Source: Oxyruncus cristatus
Taxonomy: Eukaryota > Chordata > Aves > Passeriformes > Cotingidae
Length of the DNA stretch: 64,000 bases
Assembly (NCBI GenBank): GCA_013399855.1
Contig: VXAY01002371.1
Span: 2,288,883-2,352,882 of the forward strand
Reading direction: 5' to 3'
A program made the translations under genes and the position numbers. The notes beneath the pieces were generated by a model, which was not told the origin of the DNA, did not search any database, and saw nothing but the letters and a program-made list of their open reading frames with translations. This document shows positions 60,101 through 63,338 of this stretch, piece after piece; position 1 is the stretch's first letter, and each line of letters starts with the position of its first letter.

Positions 60101-63100
60101 CCTTCAGTACAGTATACACTTGCCAGATAATCAATCCTCTCGCTCATAGCCTCAAGATCATTGTGAATCTCTCCAGACTCATCAAGCATGGTCTAGATGG
60201 AGATACGAGCAAATTGAATGCCAGATTAGAGCTTCAACGACACATATCTTTTAAGTATATTCCTGTTGTGCAAACTGCTCAATCTGTACCCAAGTGTAGG
60301 AATATGATTAAGTTTGACTGATTTCCTGTAAGACTTCGGCGATATGCTTAATTCTGATTGTATGTTGAAGTCCTTCAGCTTATGGAGACAGGGAAACAAA
60401 AGATAAAGTCATGAAGGTTCAGCAGCTGTACTTACCGACAGACTAATTTTAGTGTTTTTCTACACACACTTCAGTATAAAAATATAATATCCAAAATCTG
60501 TGGGAAAGATTTGTTGTGGAAGCCTGATGTTCCTTACAGAAAGTAGAAGAAAGCACCTGGGTGCTTTGCTAAGACAAAAGCCTTAATGCTGCCTAAAAAA
60601 ATCACTGCCAAAATATTCTGTGGGATGGCACTGGTTAAACTGTGTCCTCATCAGATTTTGAAGCAGGGAAAAAGCCATAACAAAATTAAAACAAATTCTA
60701 TCTCCAGCTATCCTCAGGATAAATTGCCTGGAGATCCCTATTCAGAACACGAAAGTGTGACATACTGCATCGCACCGATGTAAGCGAATGCAGATGACAA
60801 TTAAATAACATACATATAAACCCCATAATTAATGCAGTCTTATTTTGGCATTAGTGAGACGTTAGTATCTTACGATGCTTTGATCTGTTTCACACGGTCA
60901 TGTAACACCAGGCAAGCTGGGACCCTATCAACATGCTCCACTGATCCCGCACACACATTCCATGTGCAGACACACACCGAACAAATTGCGCCATCATGGG
61001 GACATCAAGTCACTTGGATGTGAAATGTCCAGGAGGCAACCTGAAGAAACTCTTCTATTAGGTAGTAGTTTGAGAATATTTGGTATGAAACTCATTAGAT
61101 GAGAAAAAAGGCTATTCCAATTTAGCATAAAGGAGAAAGAAAAAAAAACCAAACCAAACTGATACTCATGTTTGATTAACTAAAGTTTTATTGTATGAGC
61201 TGCAATAAGGTATTTGGTGTGACAGAATCACACTGTATGGACACACTATTCAACCAAAACCTACTATGAAGCCAATTTACTGGAGTAAACATGGAGATCA
61301 ACTTTGAATCACATAGTTTTATTCCACAATATCTCTTAATTTCAAAACAATTGTCCAAAACCAATTAATCATTTTTAAGGCTTGGGAGAACAGTCAAAGA
61401 AATCTAGCACTTTGGAATTTTTTTTTTTTCCTCAAGGAAAGGAGGCAAAAAAAGGTAGAGGAAGTAGAACTCTACTGCTTTGAAAATAACTTTTTATATA
61501 CACTGCCTTTTAAATGTCATAGCTCATATAATTACCTGGTAGGCTTTACACTGGTCACGAAGCTGAGAGGAAGAATTCCAAGTTATACTACCATGGACTA
61601 GGATATTTGCTTTCTCAATCCACTTCAATATGAACTCCTGCATCTCATTGTAATCTTCCAAGTGTGAAGCAGCCTGGATATAAAAGAAAAATTCTCTTAA
61701 GTTTAAGCTGTAATTTTGTACAGTTCTTAGCAAATGATAAAACTAATTTTATTTCATTTACTGTCAGGATCATTTAAACAACTTTTACATACTGTTTTAT
61801 ATAATTTAATTACTTATGTATTTATGGAGTTAAAATAGGTCTGCTTCTATCTTGAGGAAAAAAGGCACTGTAAGAGTGTAGGTCACACTAGGAGAGTCCA
61901 CTGATGCTCAAATATATCCCTGGAGGGTACGCTCCCTGCGCATTTCAGCCTCACGTATAAGTTTCAAAACACCTTCTTGTTCAGTTTGTGGCTCACTGCA
62001 AGCCTGCTCTATGTAATTTCTTATTTTCATTTGTCTCCTTCTGTTCCCATCCTCCAAATCACCTTTTTTTTACAATCTGCTTTGTCCACTCAGTCTCCCG
62101 TATTTCCAAATGAAATGTTGCACTGTTTCAAAATATAGGTCAAAAGCTCTGTTTTGTGATTCATCCAATTCCAGCTTAGCTAAGTACTCGTAAGTTCCCA
62201 TTTTCTTCTCAGCAGGAGTAATTTCATTGCTTTTCATCAATTTATCCTTCATAAAGAATTGATCAAATCCTAGGTGACCAAACTGTATTTGCAAGCAGTT
62301 TCTATACCTATCTTTTTTTTTTTTGATAAGTGTATTTCTTAGTGCAGAACAAAAATATCCTAATGGTAAATCCCTTCACAAAGTACCTCTGACTGAACTC
62401 CTATTTTCATAGTAACTTTCTATTTCTTCTTATAAACACTTTTTCAGAGGAAACTGAAAAGAGAATCATGAAGTAATCTTTTTCAAGCCTTATAGAAGCG
62501 TCTGCATGCCGAAGGGAGAACTCTTAATTTATCATGGTATTGATGGCAGAATCACCGAAAATCCATTTACTTGCTTTTAGCTAGACTTCTTCTGGGATAA
62601 CAATAATTAAGAAAAAGAAAAAAGAAGAAAGAATTTTGGAGACTTTGAACCACAGAGGATATACTTTTATGAATGCCAAAATGTTGCATAAATATTATGG
62701 ATTATCAGGACACTTGTATATAGGCTTTTCTATTGAATCTACAAATTATATTCACCCTCTATGTATTGATACTAGAGCAAAGAAATTTATTGTATTTTTC
62801 TTTTTAATGTTGCAAATATTGGTAACAGTGATAAAACAGAGGCCCTGAAAAGCACAGTGAGATACTACTTCCTGGCATGGTACTGTTTGTGAGGTCTATC
62901 ATCTTTTTAGGGCACCGGAGGAACCAACCAGTAGATGATTCATGCAAGAGGATGTTAAAGTCACATTACAGAATTATTCCACCCTCCTGATCTAACCTAT
63001 CTGTACCTCTTTGAGATCTGATGCAAGCCCTGACTAATAACAGGCAGATGTGCCAAGGAATGCTGCTTCTTGCATAACTACGGGAAAATAAATGAGGAGT

Positions 63101-63338
63101 TTACATGCTTTTTCTGCTTCTGAAATAAAGCAGCTGGAAGGAGGTGAGATTATACCTGACTGAGCTTGGCTGCTCTGTACTCAGCCTGCCGTATAGTCTG
63201 TTGGTGCAAGGCAGTGAGTTTCCCTATCCTGTTAGCCAGCTGCTTAGCCAGTGGTGCGTTCTGCTCTGCAAAGTCCTGGATGGATGCGTCTAATTCCAAC
63301 AGCTTTATATTGCAGCTGTCCAATTCTTCACCGAGGAT
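15..63338 (-). CDS. SYNE1: SYNE1 (nesprin-1), internal part: 37 coding exons
   Basis: Nesprin-1 is a giant outer-nuclear-membrane protein. Its N-terminal CH domains bind actin, a long spectrin-repeat rod spans the cytoplasm, and a C-terminal KASH segment binds SUN proteins in the LINC complex (family knowledge). Only rod is present here. Thirty-seven exons, each bounded by AG acceptor and GT (once GC) donor, join in frame into about 1,984 codons with no stop. The joined protein follows human SYNE1 order throughout, for example [70 protein letters not shown]. At about 105-115 residues per repeat this is roughly 17-18 spectrin repeats plus Ser/Pro-rich linkers. All internal introns are phase 0 except three of phase 2. 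The paralogue SYNE2 is excluded because the match is to SYNE1-specific stretches. The gene continues beyond both window edges. Confidence 0.97.
170..1225. other. Intron w36-w37, nothing recognised
   Basis: 1.06 kb of AT-rich sequence; no repeat family, RNA gene or open frame of substance seen. Confidence 0.8.
1226..1372 (-). CDS. SYNE1: SYNE1 exon w36 (spectrin repeat)
   Basis: 147 bp, 49 codons, phase 0; acceptor ttgtttaag, donor gtgaca. It starts [20 protein letters not shown] and ends [26 protein letters not shown] follows human [16 protein letters not shown]. Confidence 0.95.
1373..2382. other. Intron w35-w36, nothing recognised
   Basis: 1.0 kb with no transposon ends, repeat or conserved motif that I can name. 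Confidence 0.8.
2383..2565 (-). CDS. SYNE1: SYNE1 exon w35 (spectrin repeat)
   Basis: 183 bp, 61 codons, phase 0; acceptor gttccacag, donor gtatgc. It starts [20 protein letters not shown] and ends [10 protein letters not shown]. The [17 protein letters not shown] segment matches human QVDASAASAIQSDQLSL. Confidence 0.94.
2566..3697. other. Intron w34-w35, nothing recognised
   Basis: 1.1 kb. A small self-complementary patch, TTAACGTTAA, sits near 3127; otherwise featureless. Confidence 0.75.
3698..3902 (-). CDS. SYNE1: SYNE1 exon w34 (spectrin repeat)
   Basis: 205 bp, begins with the last base of the split Arg codon, ends phase 0; acceptor cttcaccag, donor gtatgt. It reads [20 protein letters not shown] and ends [24 protein letters not shown] is shared with human. 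Confidence 0.94.
4424..4479. repeat. 28-bp tandem duplication
   Basis: Two adjacent 28-bp units, 4424-4451 and 4452-4479, both start TAATCCCCCTT and end GGCTCTAA and differ at about four positions. They lie in the intron between exons w34 and w33; the rest of 3903-5319 shows nothing else. Confidence 0.85.
5320..5453 (-). CDS. SYNE1: SYNE1 exon w33 (spectrin repeat)
   Basis: 134 bp, phase 0 in, phase 2 out; acceptor ttctgctttag, donor gtagaa. It starts [20 protein letters not shown] and ends TNTLKEVNM plus a split Arg codon. [18 protein letters not shown] is identical to the human stretch as I recall it. Confidence 0.94.
5926..6364 (+). mobile_element. CR1 LINE, 3' end
   Basis: This is an avian CR1 3' region in + orientation, antisense to SYNE1. 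It runs from GGTGGAGGGCAACAAGGATG through the ACATGAGGAAGAAC and GGTTGCCCAGAGAGGTTGTGG blocks to the terminal TCTGTGATTCTGTG repeat. The copy is 5'-truncated, as CR1 normally is, and no target duplication is seen. The rest of the intron (5454-7319) is AT-rich with nothing recognised. Confidence 0.92.
7320..7490 (-). CDS. SYNE1: SYNE1 exon w32 (spectrin repeat)
   Basis: 171 bp, 57 codons, phase 0; acceptor ctccttctag, donor gtaaga. It starts [20 protein letters not shown] and ends [29 protein letters not shown] agrees with human. Confidence 0.94.
7855..7900. repeat. 18-bp tandem repeat, about 2.5 units
   Basis: Units of the type GGATGxTGAxCAAACTT(T/C) recur at 7855, 7873 and 7891. They are intronic (7491-8236) with no coding role visible. 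Confidence 0.7.
8237..8392 (-). CDS. SYNE1: SYNE1 exon w31 (spectrin repeat)
   Basis: 156 bp, 52 codons, phase 0; acceptor tttttcccag, donor gtaaaa. It starts [20 protein letters not shown] and ends [11 protein letters not shown], as human KEKxxxKIEQNGLALIQNKKE in the middle. Confidence 0.94.
8690..9590 (+). mobile_element. CR1 LINE, ORF2 endonuclease-region fragment
   Basis: The + strand shows the CR1 ORF2 start region: GAGTGCATGGAGCTC-like sequence, then GTGGTCTGCTACAGGCCACC, then a frame reading [20 protein letters not shown] at 9060-9115. That corresponds to the [10 protein letters not shown] motif of the CR1 endonuclease. Several stops and frame breaks make it dead. The right boundary is uncertain because divergence rises after 9150. 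The remaining intron 8393-11866 has no other feature I recognise. Confidence 0.85.
9591..11866. other. Rest of intron w30-w31, nothing recognised
   Basis: 2.3 kb of AT-rich sequence to the right of the CR1 fragment. Short open frames on both strands near 11.1-11.7 kb have no family resemblance. Confidence 0.75.
11867..12022 (-). CDS. SYNE1: SYNE1 exon w30 (spectrin repeat)
   Basis: 156 bp, 52 codons, phase 0; acceptor tttctttgcag, donor gtaatt. It starts [20 protein letters not shown] and ends [27 protein letters not shown] matches human. Confidence 0.95.
12640..14537 (+). mobile_element. CR1 LINE, long decayed copy
   Basis: The order of recognisable CR1 blocks in + orientation is: an ORF2 middle segment (AGAGCAGACTTCC, then GGAATCCAGGAAGCTGG) near 12750-12830; the reverse-transcriptase region near 13380-13510 (TTTGATACAGTATCTCA); GTAAAGTCCTGCACCTGGG near 13851; and the 3' end with GCTGCCCAGAGAAGTTGTGG near 14381 and TAGATGACCTGCAG near 14491. 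Many indels make it old. It stops about 45 bp from the donor of exon w29. Confidence 0.85.
14582..14758 (-). CDS. SYNE1: SYNE1 exon w29 (spectrin repeat)
   Basis: 177 bp, 59 codons, phase 0; acceptor tttttttctag, donor gtaaag. It starts [20 protein letters not shown], contains [20 protein letters not shown] and ends ILQGLITEK. It is enclosed between two antisense CR1 fragments. Confidence 0.95.
14890..15500 (+). mobile_element. CR1 LINE, reverse-transcriptase fragment
   Basis: A + oriented CR1 ORF2 fragment. A frame at 15326-15444 reads [20 protein letters not shown], the LDFSKAFDTV palm region of CR1 reverse transcriptase, with the consensus Ser replaced. The upstream part has GACCAGTTAGCCTCCCTTC and CCTGATGAGATGCATCCC. 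No 3' UTR is present. It ends inside the RT region about 26 bp from the donor of exon w28. Confidence 0.9.
15527..15676 (-). CDS. SYNE1: SYNE1 exon w28 (spectrin repeat)
   Basis: 150 bp, 50 codons, phase 0; acceptor tatctcaccag, donor gtactg. It starts [20 protein letters not shown] and ends HDYIQKYK. An alternative AG six bases further in (CTCCAG|ATGGAC) would remove LQ. A CR1 fragment ends about 26 bp beyond the donor. Confidence 0.92.
15677..16952. other. Intron w27-w28, nothing recognised
   Basis: 1.3 kb with an A run near 15830 and no recognisable element. Confidence 0.75.
16953..17135 (-). CDS. SYNE1: SYNE1 exon w27 (spectrin repeat)
   Basis: 183 bp, 61 codons, phase 0; acceptor ctgcttacag, donor gtaaga. 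It starts [20 protein letters not shown] and ends [25 protein letters not shown] is as in human. Confidence 0.95.
17136..17557. other. Intron w26-w27, nothing recognised
   Basis: 422 bp. A short direct repeat, CTTGGAGAGAAATAGG-like, occurs near 17500 and 17530. Confidence 0.75.
17558..17690 (-). CDS. SYNE1: SYNE1 exon w26 (spectrin repeat)
   Basis: 133 bp, starts with the last base of a split Arg codon, ends phase 0; acceptor catctttacag, donor gtaagt. It reads [20 protein letters not shown] and ends VRDHLNSFL, near-identical to human. Confidence 0.94.
17691..18626. other. Intron w25-w26, nothing recognised
   Basis: 936 bp without recognisable elements. Confidence 0.75.
18627..18823 (-). 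CDS. SYNE1: SYNE1 exon w25 (spectrin repeat)
   Basis: 197 bp, phase 0 in and phase 2 out; acceptor gtcattacag, donor gtaatg. It starts [20 protein letters not shown] and ends [11 protein letters not shown] plus a split Arg codon. [20 protein letters not shown] matches human. Confidence 0.94.
19240..20542 (+). mobile_element. CR1-like LINE, old highly diverged copy
   Basis: CR1-like blocks in + orientation include CTCAGCCTCGCCTTGCTCTC near 19322, a palm-like frame [15 protein letters not shown] near 19481-19527, ATGAGGCCACATCT near 20038 and GACCAGATGACCTTCAGAG near 20498. Divergence is much higher than in the other copies, suggesting an older subfamily. The end lies about 20 bp from the donor of exon w24. 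Confidence 0.75.
20564..20695 (-). CDS. SYNE1: SYNE1 exon w24 (spectrin repeat)
   Basis: 132 bp, 44 codons, phase 0; acceptor gttcttgtag, donor gttggt after CAG. It starts [20 protein letters not shown] and ends [13 protein letters not shown] decayed antisense CR1 ends about 20 bp beyond its donor. Confidence 0.94.
20696..21133. other. Intron w23-w24, nothing recognised
   Basis: 438 bp without recognisable elements. Confidence 0.75.
21134..21307 (-). CDS. SYNE1: SYNE1 exon w23 (spectrin repeat)
   Basis: 174 bp, 58 codons, phase 0; acceptor aattttccag, donor gtgaga. It starts [20 protein letters not shown] and ends [12 protein letters not shown], matching human [20 protein letters not shown]. 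Confidence 0.95.
21887..22481 (+). mobile_element. ERVL-type solo LTR with 5-bp target duplication
   Basis: 595 bp starting TGTCCTGGTTTCAGCTGGG and ending GGGGTTAAACTGTGACA, the ends of a familiar avian ERVL LTR family. It has the internal CAAAGGGATATTCCATACCA and TCTCAACCCACGAG blocks of that family. ACAAG flanks it on both sides (21882-21886 and 22482-22486), a perfect target-site duplication. No internal retroviral genes are present, so it is a recombined solo LTR, antisense to SYNE1. An ATT/TTA-rich stretch occupies its middle. Confidence 0.92.
22531..22731 (-). CDS. SYNE1: SYNE1 exon w22 (spectrin repeat)
   Basis: 201 bp, 67 codons, phase 0; acceptor gcccccaag, donor gtaaga. It starts [20 protein letters not shown] and ends [31 protein letters not shown] is near-identical to human. 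Its donor lies 49 bp from an antisense solo LTR. Confidence 0.95.
22732..24526. other. Intron w21-w22, simple repeat only
   Basis: 1.8 kb. Only the (AAAC)n tract at 23746 is identifiable. Confidence 0.75.
23746..23782. repeat. (AAAC)n simple repeat
   Basis: An ACAAACAAAAACAAACAAAC-type run in the intron 22732-24526, where nothing else is recognised. Confidence 0.8.
24527..24646 (-). CDS. SYNE1: SYNE1 exon w21 (spectrin repeat)
   Basis: 120 bp, 40 codons, phase 0; acceptor tcaaatacag, donor gtatgg. It starts [20 protein letters not shown] and ends [13 protein letters not shown], as in human. Confidence 0.94.
24647..26393. other. Intron w20-w21, low complexity only
   Basis: 1.75 kb; the T-rich tract at 26158 is the only structure seen. 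Confidence 0.75.
26158..26245. repeat. T-rich (GTTT)n low-complexity stretch
   Basis: Runs of TTTTTTTTG and GTTTGTTTG repeats on the + strand, so an A-rich AAAC-type tract on the gene strand. It lies about 150 bp from the donor of exon w20. Confidence 0.8.
26394..26495 (-). CDS. SYNE1: SYNE1 exon w20 (spectrin repeat)
   Basis: 102 bp, 34 codons, the shortest exon here, phase 0; acceptor ctcctgtag, donor gtatta. It starts [20 protein letters not shown] and ends [10 protein letters not shown]. The human counterpart starts NDLKVLFTSLADNKYIILQK. Confidence 0.93.
26496..27834. other. Intron w19-w20, nothing recognised
   Basis: 1.3 kb, AT-rich, with a small direct repeat CTACATGCTA near 26950 and T runs near 27352-27390. 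Confidence 0.75.
27835..28044 (-). CDS. SYNE1: SYNE1 exon w19 (spectrin repeat)
   Basis: 210 bp, 70 codons, the longest exon here, phase 0; acceptor ctaaattag, donor gtatga. It starts [20 protein letters not shown] and ends [24 protein letters not shown] matches human [14 protein letters not shown]. Confidence 0.94.
28244..28515 (-). mobile_element. CR1 LINE, 3' end, minus orientation
   Basis: The + strand starts AGAATCATAGAAACTTTTGG and runs through CTCTCTGGGCAACCTGTTCC, the reverse complement of a CR1 3' UTR. It is the only clear CR1 in the same sense as SYNE1. It is 5'-truncated to under 300 bp, and lies in the 866-bp intron between exons w19 and w18. Confidence 0.92.
28911..29066 (-). 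CDS. SYNE1: SYNE1 exon w18 (spectrin repeat)
   Basis: 156 bp, 52 codons, phase 0; acceptor tttgcccag, donor gtaagg. It starts [20 protein letters not shown] and ends [11 protein letters not shown] second AG nine bases into the exon (GGACAG|GTGGAG) would drop three codons and keep the frame. I favour the first because of its better pyrimidine tract and the human alignment. Confidence 0.9.
29227..29361 (-). CDS. SYNE1: SYNE1 exon w17 (linker)
   Basis: 135 bp, 45 codons, phase 0; acceptor ttctctcag, donor gtaatt. It starts [20 protein letters not shown] and ends [13 protein letters not shown]. The RPNRLxxGVPLY stretch is a non-helical nesprin-1 linker also present in human. Only 160 bp of intron separate it from the next exon. 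Confidence 0.92.
29362..30167. other. Intron w16-w17, nothing recognised
   Basis: 806 bp without recognisable elements. Confidence 0.75.
30168..30318 (-). CDS. SYNE1: SYNE1 exon w16 (linker and helix)
   Basis: 151 bp, starts with the third base of a split codon and ends in phase 0; acceptor ctgattcag, donor gtagct. It reads [20 protein letters not shown] and ends [10 protein letters not shown], with [18 protein letters not shown] in common with human. Confidence 0.9.
30319..31731. other. Intron w15-w16, nothing recognised
   Basis: 1.4 kb without recognisable elements. Confidence 0.75.
31732..31838 (-). CDS. SYNE1: SYNE1 exon w15 (linker)
   Basis: 107 bp, enters in phase 0 and leaves with two bases of a split Ser codon (phase 2); acceptor ctatgctag, donor gtgtgc. 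It starts [20 protein letters not shown] and ends ATEGLCIR/S. Ending at the nearby upstream GT (GGCCTGT|GTATAA) would break the frame with exon w16, so I prefer ATAAG|GTGTGC. Confidence 0.88.
31839..32407. other. Intron w14-w15, nothing recognised
   Basis: 569 bp without recognisable elements. Confidence 0.75.
32408..32539 (-). CDS. SYNE1: SYNE1 exon w14 (linker and Gln-rich helix)
   Basis: 132 bp, 44 codons, phase 0; acceptor tttaaagcag, donor gttggt after AAA. It starts [20 protein letters not shown] and ends [12 protein letters not shown]. An acidic/Ser start passes into [11 protein letters not shown] and a Gln-rich helix, as in human. The donor is weak: no G at -1 and GTTGGT instead of GTRAGT. 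It is supported by the exact human junction QQQK|ELEQEL. Confidence 0.92.
32540..36718. other. Intron w13-w14, 4.2 kb, nothing recognised
   Basis: One of the two 4.2-kb introns, which are the longest in the window. I found no CR1 or LTR block and no plausible extra spectrin exon; human nesprin-1 runs directly from exon w13 to w14. The absence of repeats over 4 kb is mildly notable. Confidence 0.7.
36719..36910 (-). CDS. SYNE1: SYNE1 exon w13 (spectrin repeat)
   Basis: 192 bp, 64 codons, phase 0; acceptor tgctgctgcag, donor gtaagt. It starts [20 protein letters not shown] and ends [11 protein letters not shown]. The [19 protein letters not shown] segment is near-identical to human. Confidence 0.95.
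36911..38699. other. Intron w12-w13, nothing recognised
   Basis: 1.8 kb; CT-rich patch near 37990-38015 (CTCTCTCTTGTCTCTC) only. Confidence 0.75.
38700..38873 (-). CDS. SYNE1: SYNE1 exon w12 (spectrin repeat)
   Basis: 174 bp, 58 codons, phase 0; acceptor gtgtctccag, donor gtaaaa. It starts [20 protein letters not shown] and ends [22 protein letters not shown] holds the conserved helix-A Trp. Confidence 0.95.
39545..40085 (+). mobile_element. CR1 LINE, 3' half of reverse-transcriptase region
   Basis: CR1 blocks in + orientation: AGCAAGTTTGCTGATGACAC near 39640 (YADD-region context), GAAGCCCTGCACCTGGAGG near 39759, ACAACCCCATGCATCAGTAC near 39780, and TCTGGGCTCCCCAATACAAG near 40014. It lacks the 3' UTR. 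An old LTR begins about 90 bp further on. Confidence 0.9.
40174..40713 (+). mobile_element. Older ERVL-type solo LTR
   Basis: This is the same LTR family as 21887-22481, more diverged. The start is near CTGGTTGGGACAGTTAACTTC. The middle has GTAGGCTGGGGGTGAGCAA, CTAAAGGGATATGACCATAT, TTTGTTTTCCCAAGCAAC and ATTTAAGCTGTC, and the end is GGGTCAACCTACAACA. I see no matching 5-bp duplication, consistent with age. About 540 bp, no internal genes. Confidence 0.85.
41462..41545 (-). mobile_element. LTR 3'-end fragment, minus orientation
   Basis: TGTCTGGGTTTAACCCCAGC followed by TGGCAACTAAGCACCATGG is the reverse complement of the 3' end of the same ERVL-type LTR family. Only about 80 bp are clear; the rest is lost or too diverged to follow. 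Confidence 0.65.
41979..42030. repeat. CA/TA microsatellite
   Basis: Alternating CATACACACA and TATATATA runs, about 50 bp, 170 bp from the donor of exon w11. Confidence 0.85.
42199..42393 (-). CDS. SYNE1: SYNE1 exon w11 (spectrin repeat)
   Basis: 195 bp, 65 codons, phase 0; acceptor ttctaaatag, donor gtacga. It starts [20 protein letters not shown] and ends [12 protein letters not shown], with [18 protein letters not shown] between, as in human nesprin-1. Confidence 0.95.
42394..43651. other. Intron w10-w11, nothing recognised
   Basis: 1.26 kb without recognisable elements. Confidence 0.75.
43652..43813 (-). CDS. SYNE1: SYNE1 exon w10 (spectrin repeat)
   Basis: 162 bp, 54 codons, phase 0; acceptor tcttcttcag, donor gtaaaa. 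It starts [20 protein letters not shown] and ends [13 protein letters not shown]. It matches the human exon almost residue for residue in its first half. Confidence 0.95.
43814..44567. other. Intron w9-w10, nothing recognised
   Basis: 754 bp without recognisable elements. Confidence 0.75.
44568..44735 (-). CDS. SYNE1: SYNE1 exon w9 (spectrin repeat)
   Basis: 168 bp, 56 codons, phase 0; acceptor tgcttgtag, donor gtaagt. It starts [20 protein letters not shown], contains [13 protein letters not shown] and ends [10 protein letters not shown]. The rod resumes here after the linker. Confidence 0.95.
44736..48934. other. Intron w8-w9, 4.2 kb, nothing recognised
   Basis: This 4.2-kb intron separates the Ser/Pro linker exon from the next rod exon. 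A C run lies near 44795. No repeat family or extra exon was identified. Confidence 0.7.
48935..49075 (-). CDS. SYNE1: SYNE1 exon w8 (Ser/Pro/Glu-rich linker)
   Basis: 141 bp, 47 codons, phase 0; acceptor ctgtggcag, donor gtacct. It starts [20 protein letters not shown] and ends [10 protein letters not shown]. The middle, [11 protein letters not shown], is low-complexity Ser/Pro and not spectrin-like, so it probably forms a flexible break in the rod. As I recall the human exon it is almost identical, which is unusual for a disordered stretch. It is set off by introns of 4.2 kb and 1.0 kb. Confidence 0.95.
49076..50123. other. Intron w7-w8, nothing recognised
   Basis: 1.05 kb without recognisable elements. 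Confidence 0.75.
50124..50318 (-). CDS. SYNE1: SYNE1 exon w7 (end of repeat, start of linker)
   Basis: 195 bp, 65 codons, phase 0; acceptor tttcctcag, donor gtaagc. It starts [20 protein letters not shown] and ends [29 protein letters not shown] is shared with human; the last 20 or so residues turn Pro/Asp/Glu-rich. An in-frame ATG sits four codons before the exon start inside the acceptor region, so this exon could also be the start of a shorter isoform. Confidence 0.95.
50319..50760 (-). promoter_or_regulatory. Possible internal promoter / alternative first exon of a short nesprin-1 isoform
   Basis: This stretch directly upstream of exon w7 is GC-rich and holds about a dozen CpGs between 50370 and 50640, against very few in the rest of the window. 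It has a CCAAT box as ATTGG on the gene strand (near 50427). If transcription began here, reading through the splice acceptor gives a TAG stop, three codons, then ATG at 50330-50328 with A at -3, encoding MFPQ joined in frame to [12 protein letters not shown]1 is known to use internal promoters for shorter isoforms (CPG2 among them). That this is one of them is my inference. Confidence 0.35.
50761..53716. other. Rest of intron w6-w7, nothing recognised
   Basis: About 3 kb upstream of the CpG-enriched patch, AT-rich. A small ATACATGCATACATATATAC tract sits near 53358. Confidence 0.7.
53717..53860 (-). CDS. SYNE1: SYNE1 exon w6 (spectrin repeat)
   Basis: 144 bp, 48 codons, phase 0; acceptor cctttctag, donor gtatga. 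It starts [20 protein letters not shown] and ends [10 protein letters not shown]. It matches human [20 protein letters not shown]. It lies between the GC-donor intron and the 3.4-kb intron that carries the possible internal promoter. Confidence 0.95.
53861..55113. other. Intron w5-w6, GC-AG intron
   Basis: 1.25 kb, very AT-rich in 54600-54900, with donor GC at 55112-55113 and acceptor CTAG; no repeat recognised. Confidence 0.8.
55112..55113 (-). other. SYNE1: Non-canonical GC splice donor
   Basis: Read on the minus strand the exon ends CAG and the intron starts GCAAGTATCC. GC-AG introns are a known minority class spliced by the major spliceosome and usually have an otherwise perfect donor, as here. 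Confidence 0.9.
55114..55296 (-). CDS. SYNE1: SYNE1 exon w5, followed by a GC donor
   Basis: 183 bp, 61 codons, phase 0; acceptor tgtttctag. It starts [20 protein letters not shown] and ends [11 protein letters not shown]. The intron begins GCAAGT after CAG, so the splice is GC-AG rather than GT-AG. The next exon ([11 protein letters not shown]) continues the human order directly, so the boundary is secure, and no GT lies at a position that keeps the frame. The flanking MAG|GCAAGT matches the usual GC-donor consensus. Confidence 0.94.
55297..57400. other. Intron w4-w5, nothing recognised
   Basis: 2.1 kb; a GC-richer patch near 56300-56460 has no recognisable identity. Confidence 0.7.
57401..57523 (-). 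CDS. SYNE1: SYNE1 exon w4 (spectrin repeat)
   Basis: 123 bp, 41 codons, phase 0; acceptor gtgttacag, donor gtgaaa. It encodes [20 protein letters not shown] followed by [25 protein letters not shown] sequence. It is nearly identical to the human exon and is one of the shortest in the window. Confidence 0.95.
57524..59728. other. Intron w3-w4 outside the palindrome, nothing recognised
   Basis: 2.2 kb of AT-rich sequence; the palindromic repeat at 59729-59890 is the only structure in this intron. Confidence 0.7.
59729..59890. repeat. Palindromic repeat (possible ancient amniote MITE-like element)
   Basis: Two arms of about 36 bp, 59729-59764 and 59855-59890, are inverted copies of each other at roughly 75-80 percent identity. 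They share TCTAAA, AGGTG, and GCTxTTTGAGA-type blocks and enclose a 90-bp centre. The style (AGGTGTCTC..TTTGAGAxAC) resembles an old palindromic repeat scattered through reptile and bird genomes. The family name is not certain to me. Confidence 0.55.
60007..60192 (-). CDS. SYNE1: SYNE1 exon w3 (spectrin repeat)
   Basis: 186 bp, 62 codons, phase 0; acceptor ccatctag, donor gtaaat. It starts [20 protein letters not shown], contains [20 protein letters not shown] and ends LPNLQDAAK. The SVYCTE.MSQQV signature is shared with human nesprin-1. Confidence 0.95.
60193..61535. other. Intron w2-w3, nothing recognised
   Basis: 1.3 kb without recognisable elements. Confidence 0.75.
61536..61673 (-). CDS. 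SYNE1: SYNE1 exon w2 (spectrin repeat)
   Basis: 138 bp, 46 codons, phase 0; acceptor tatatccag, donor gtaatt. It starts [20 protein letters not shown] and ends LRDQCKAYQ, following human AASHLEEYNEMLELILKWIE. It is typical amphipathic spectrin helix with the conserved Trp in LKWIEKA. Confidence 0.94.
62070..62309 (-). other. Unexplained open frame in intron w1-w2
   Basis: An open minus-strand frame of about 80 codons begins after a run of A and ends at TTG TAA followed by a run of A. It contains [34 protein letters not shown] and [17 protein letters not shown], which look like real protein rather than random AT-rich translation. It is not part of nesprin-1, since the flanking exons join directly in the human order. 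It could be a truncated retrocopy of another gene's coding sequence, or chance. I do not recognise the family. Confidence 0.3.
63156..63338 (-). CDS. SYNE1: SYNE1 exon w1 (spectrin repeat)
   Basis: 183 bp, 61 codons, phase 0 at both ends; acceptor ctgtctag, donor gtataa. It starts [17 protein letters not shown] and ends [12 protein letters not shown]. The segment [20 protein letters not shown] matches human nesprin-1 closely. It is the first complete exon in the window in transcript order; its 5' partner lies past the right edge or is only clipped by it. Confidence 0.93.
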
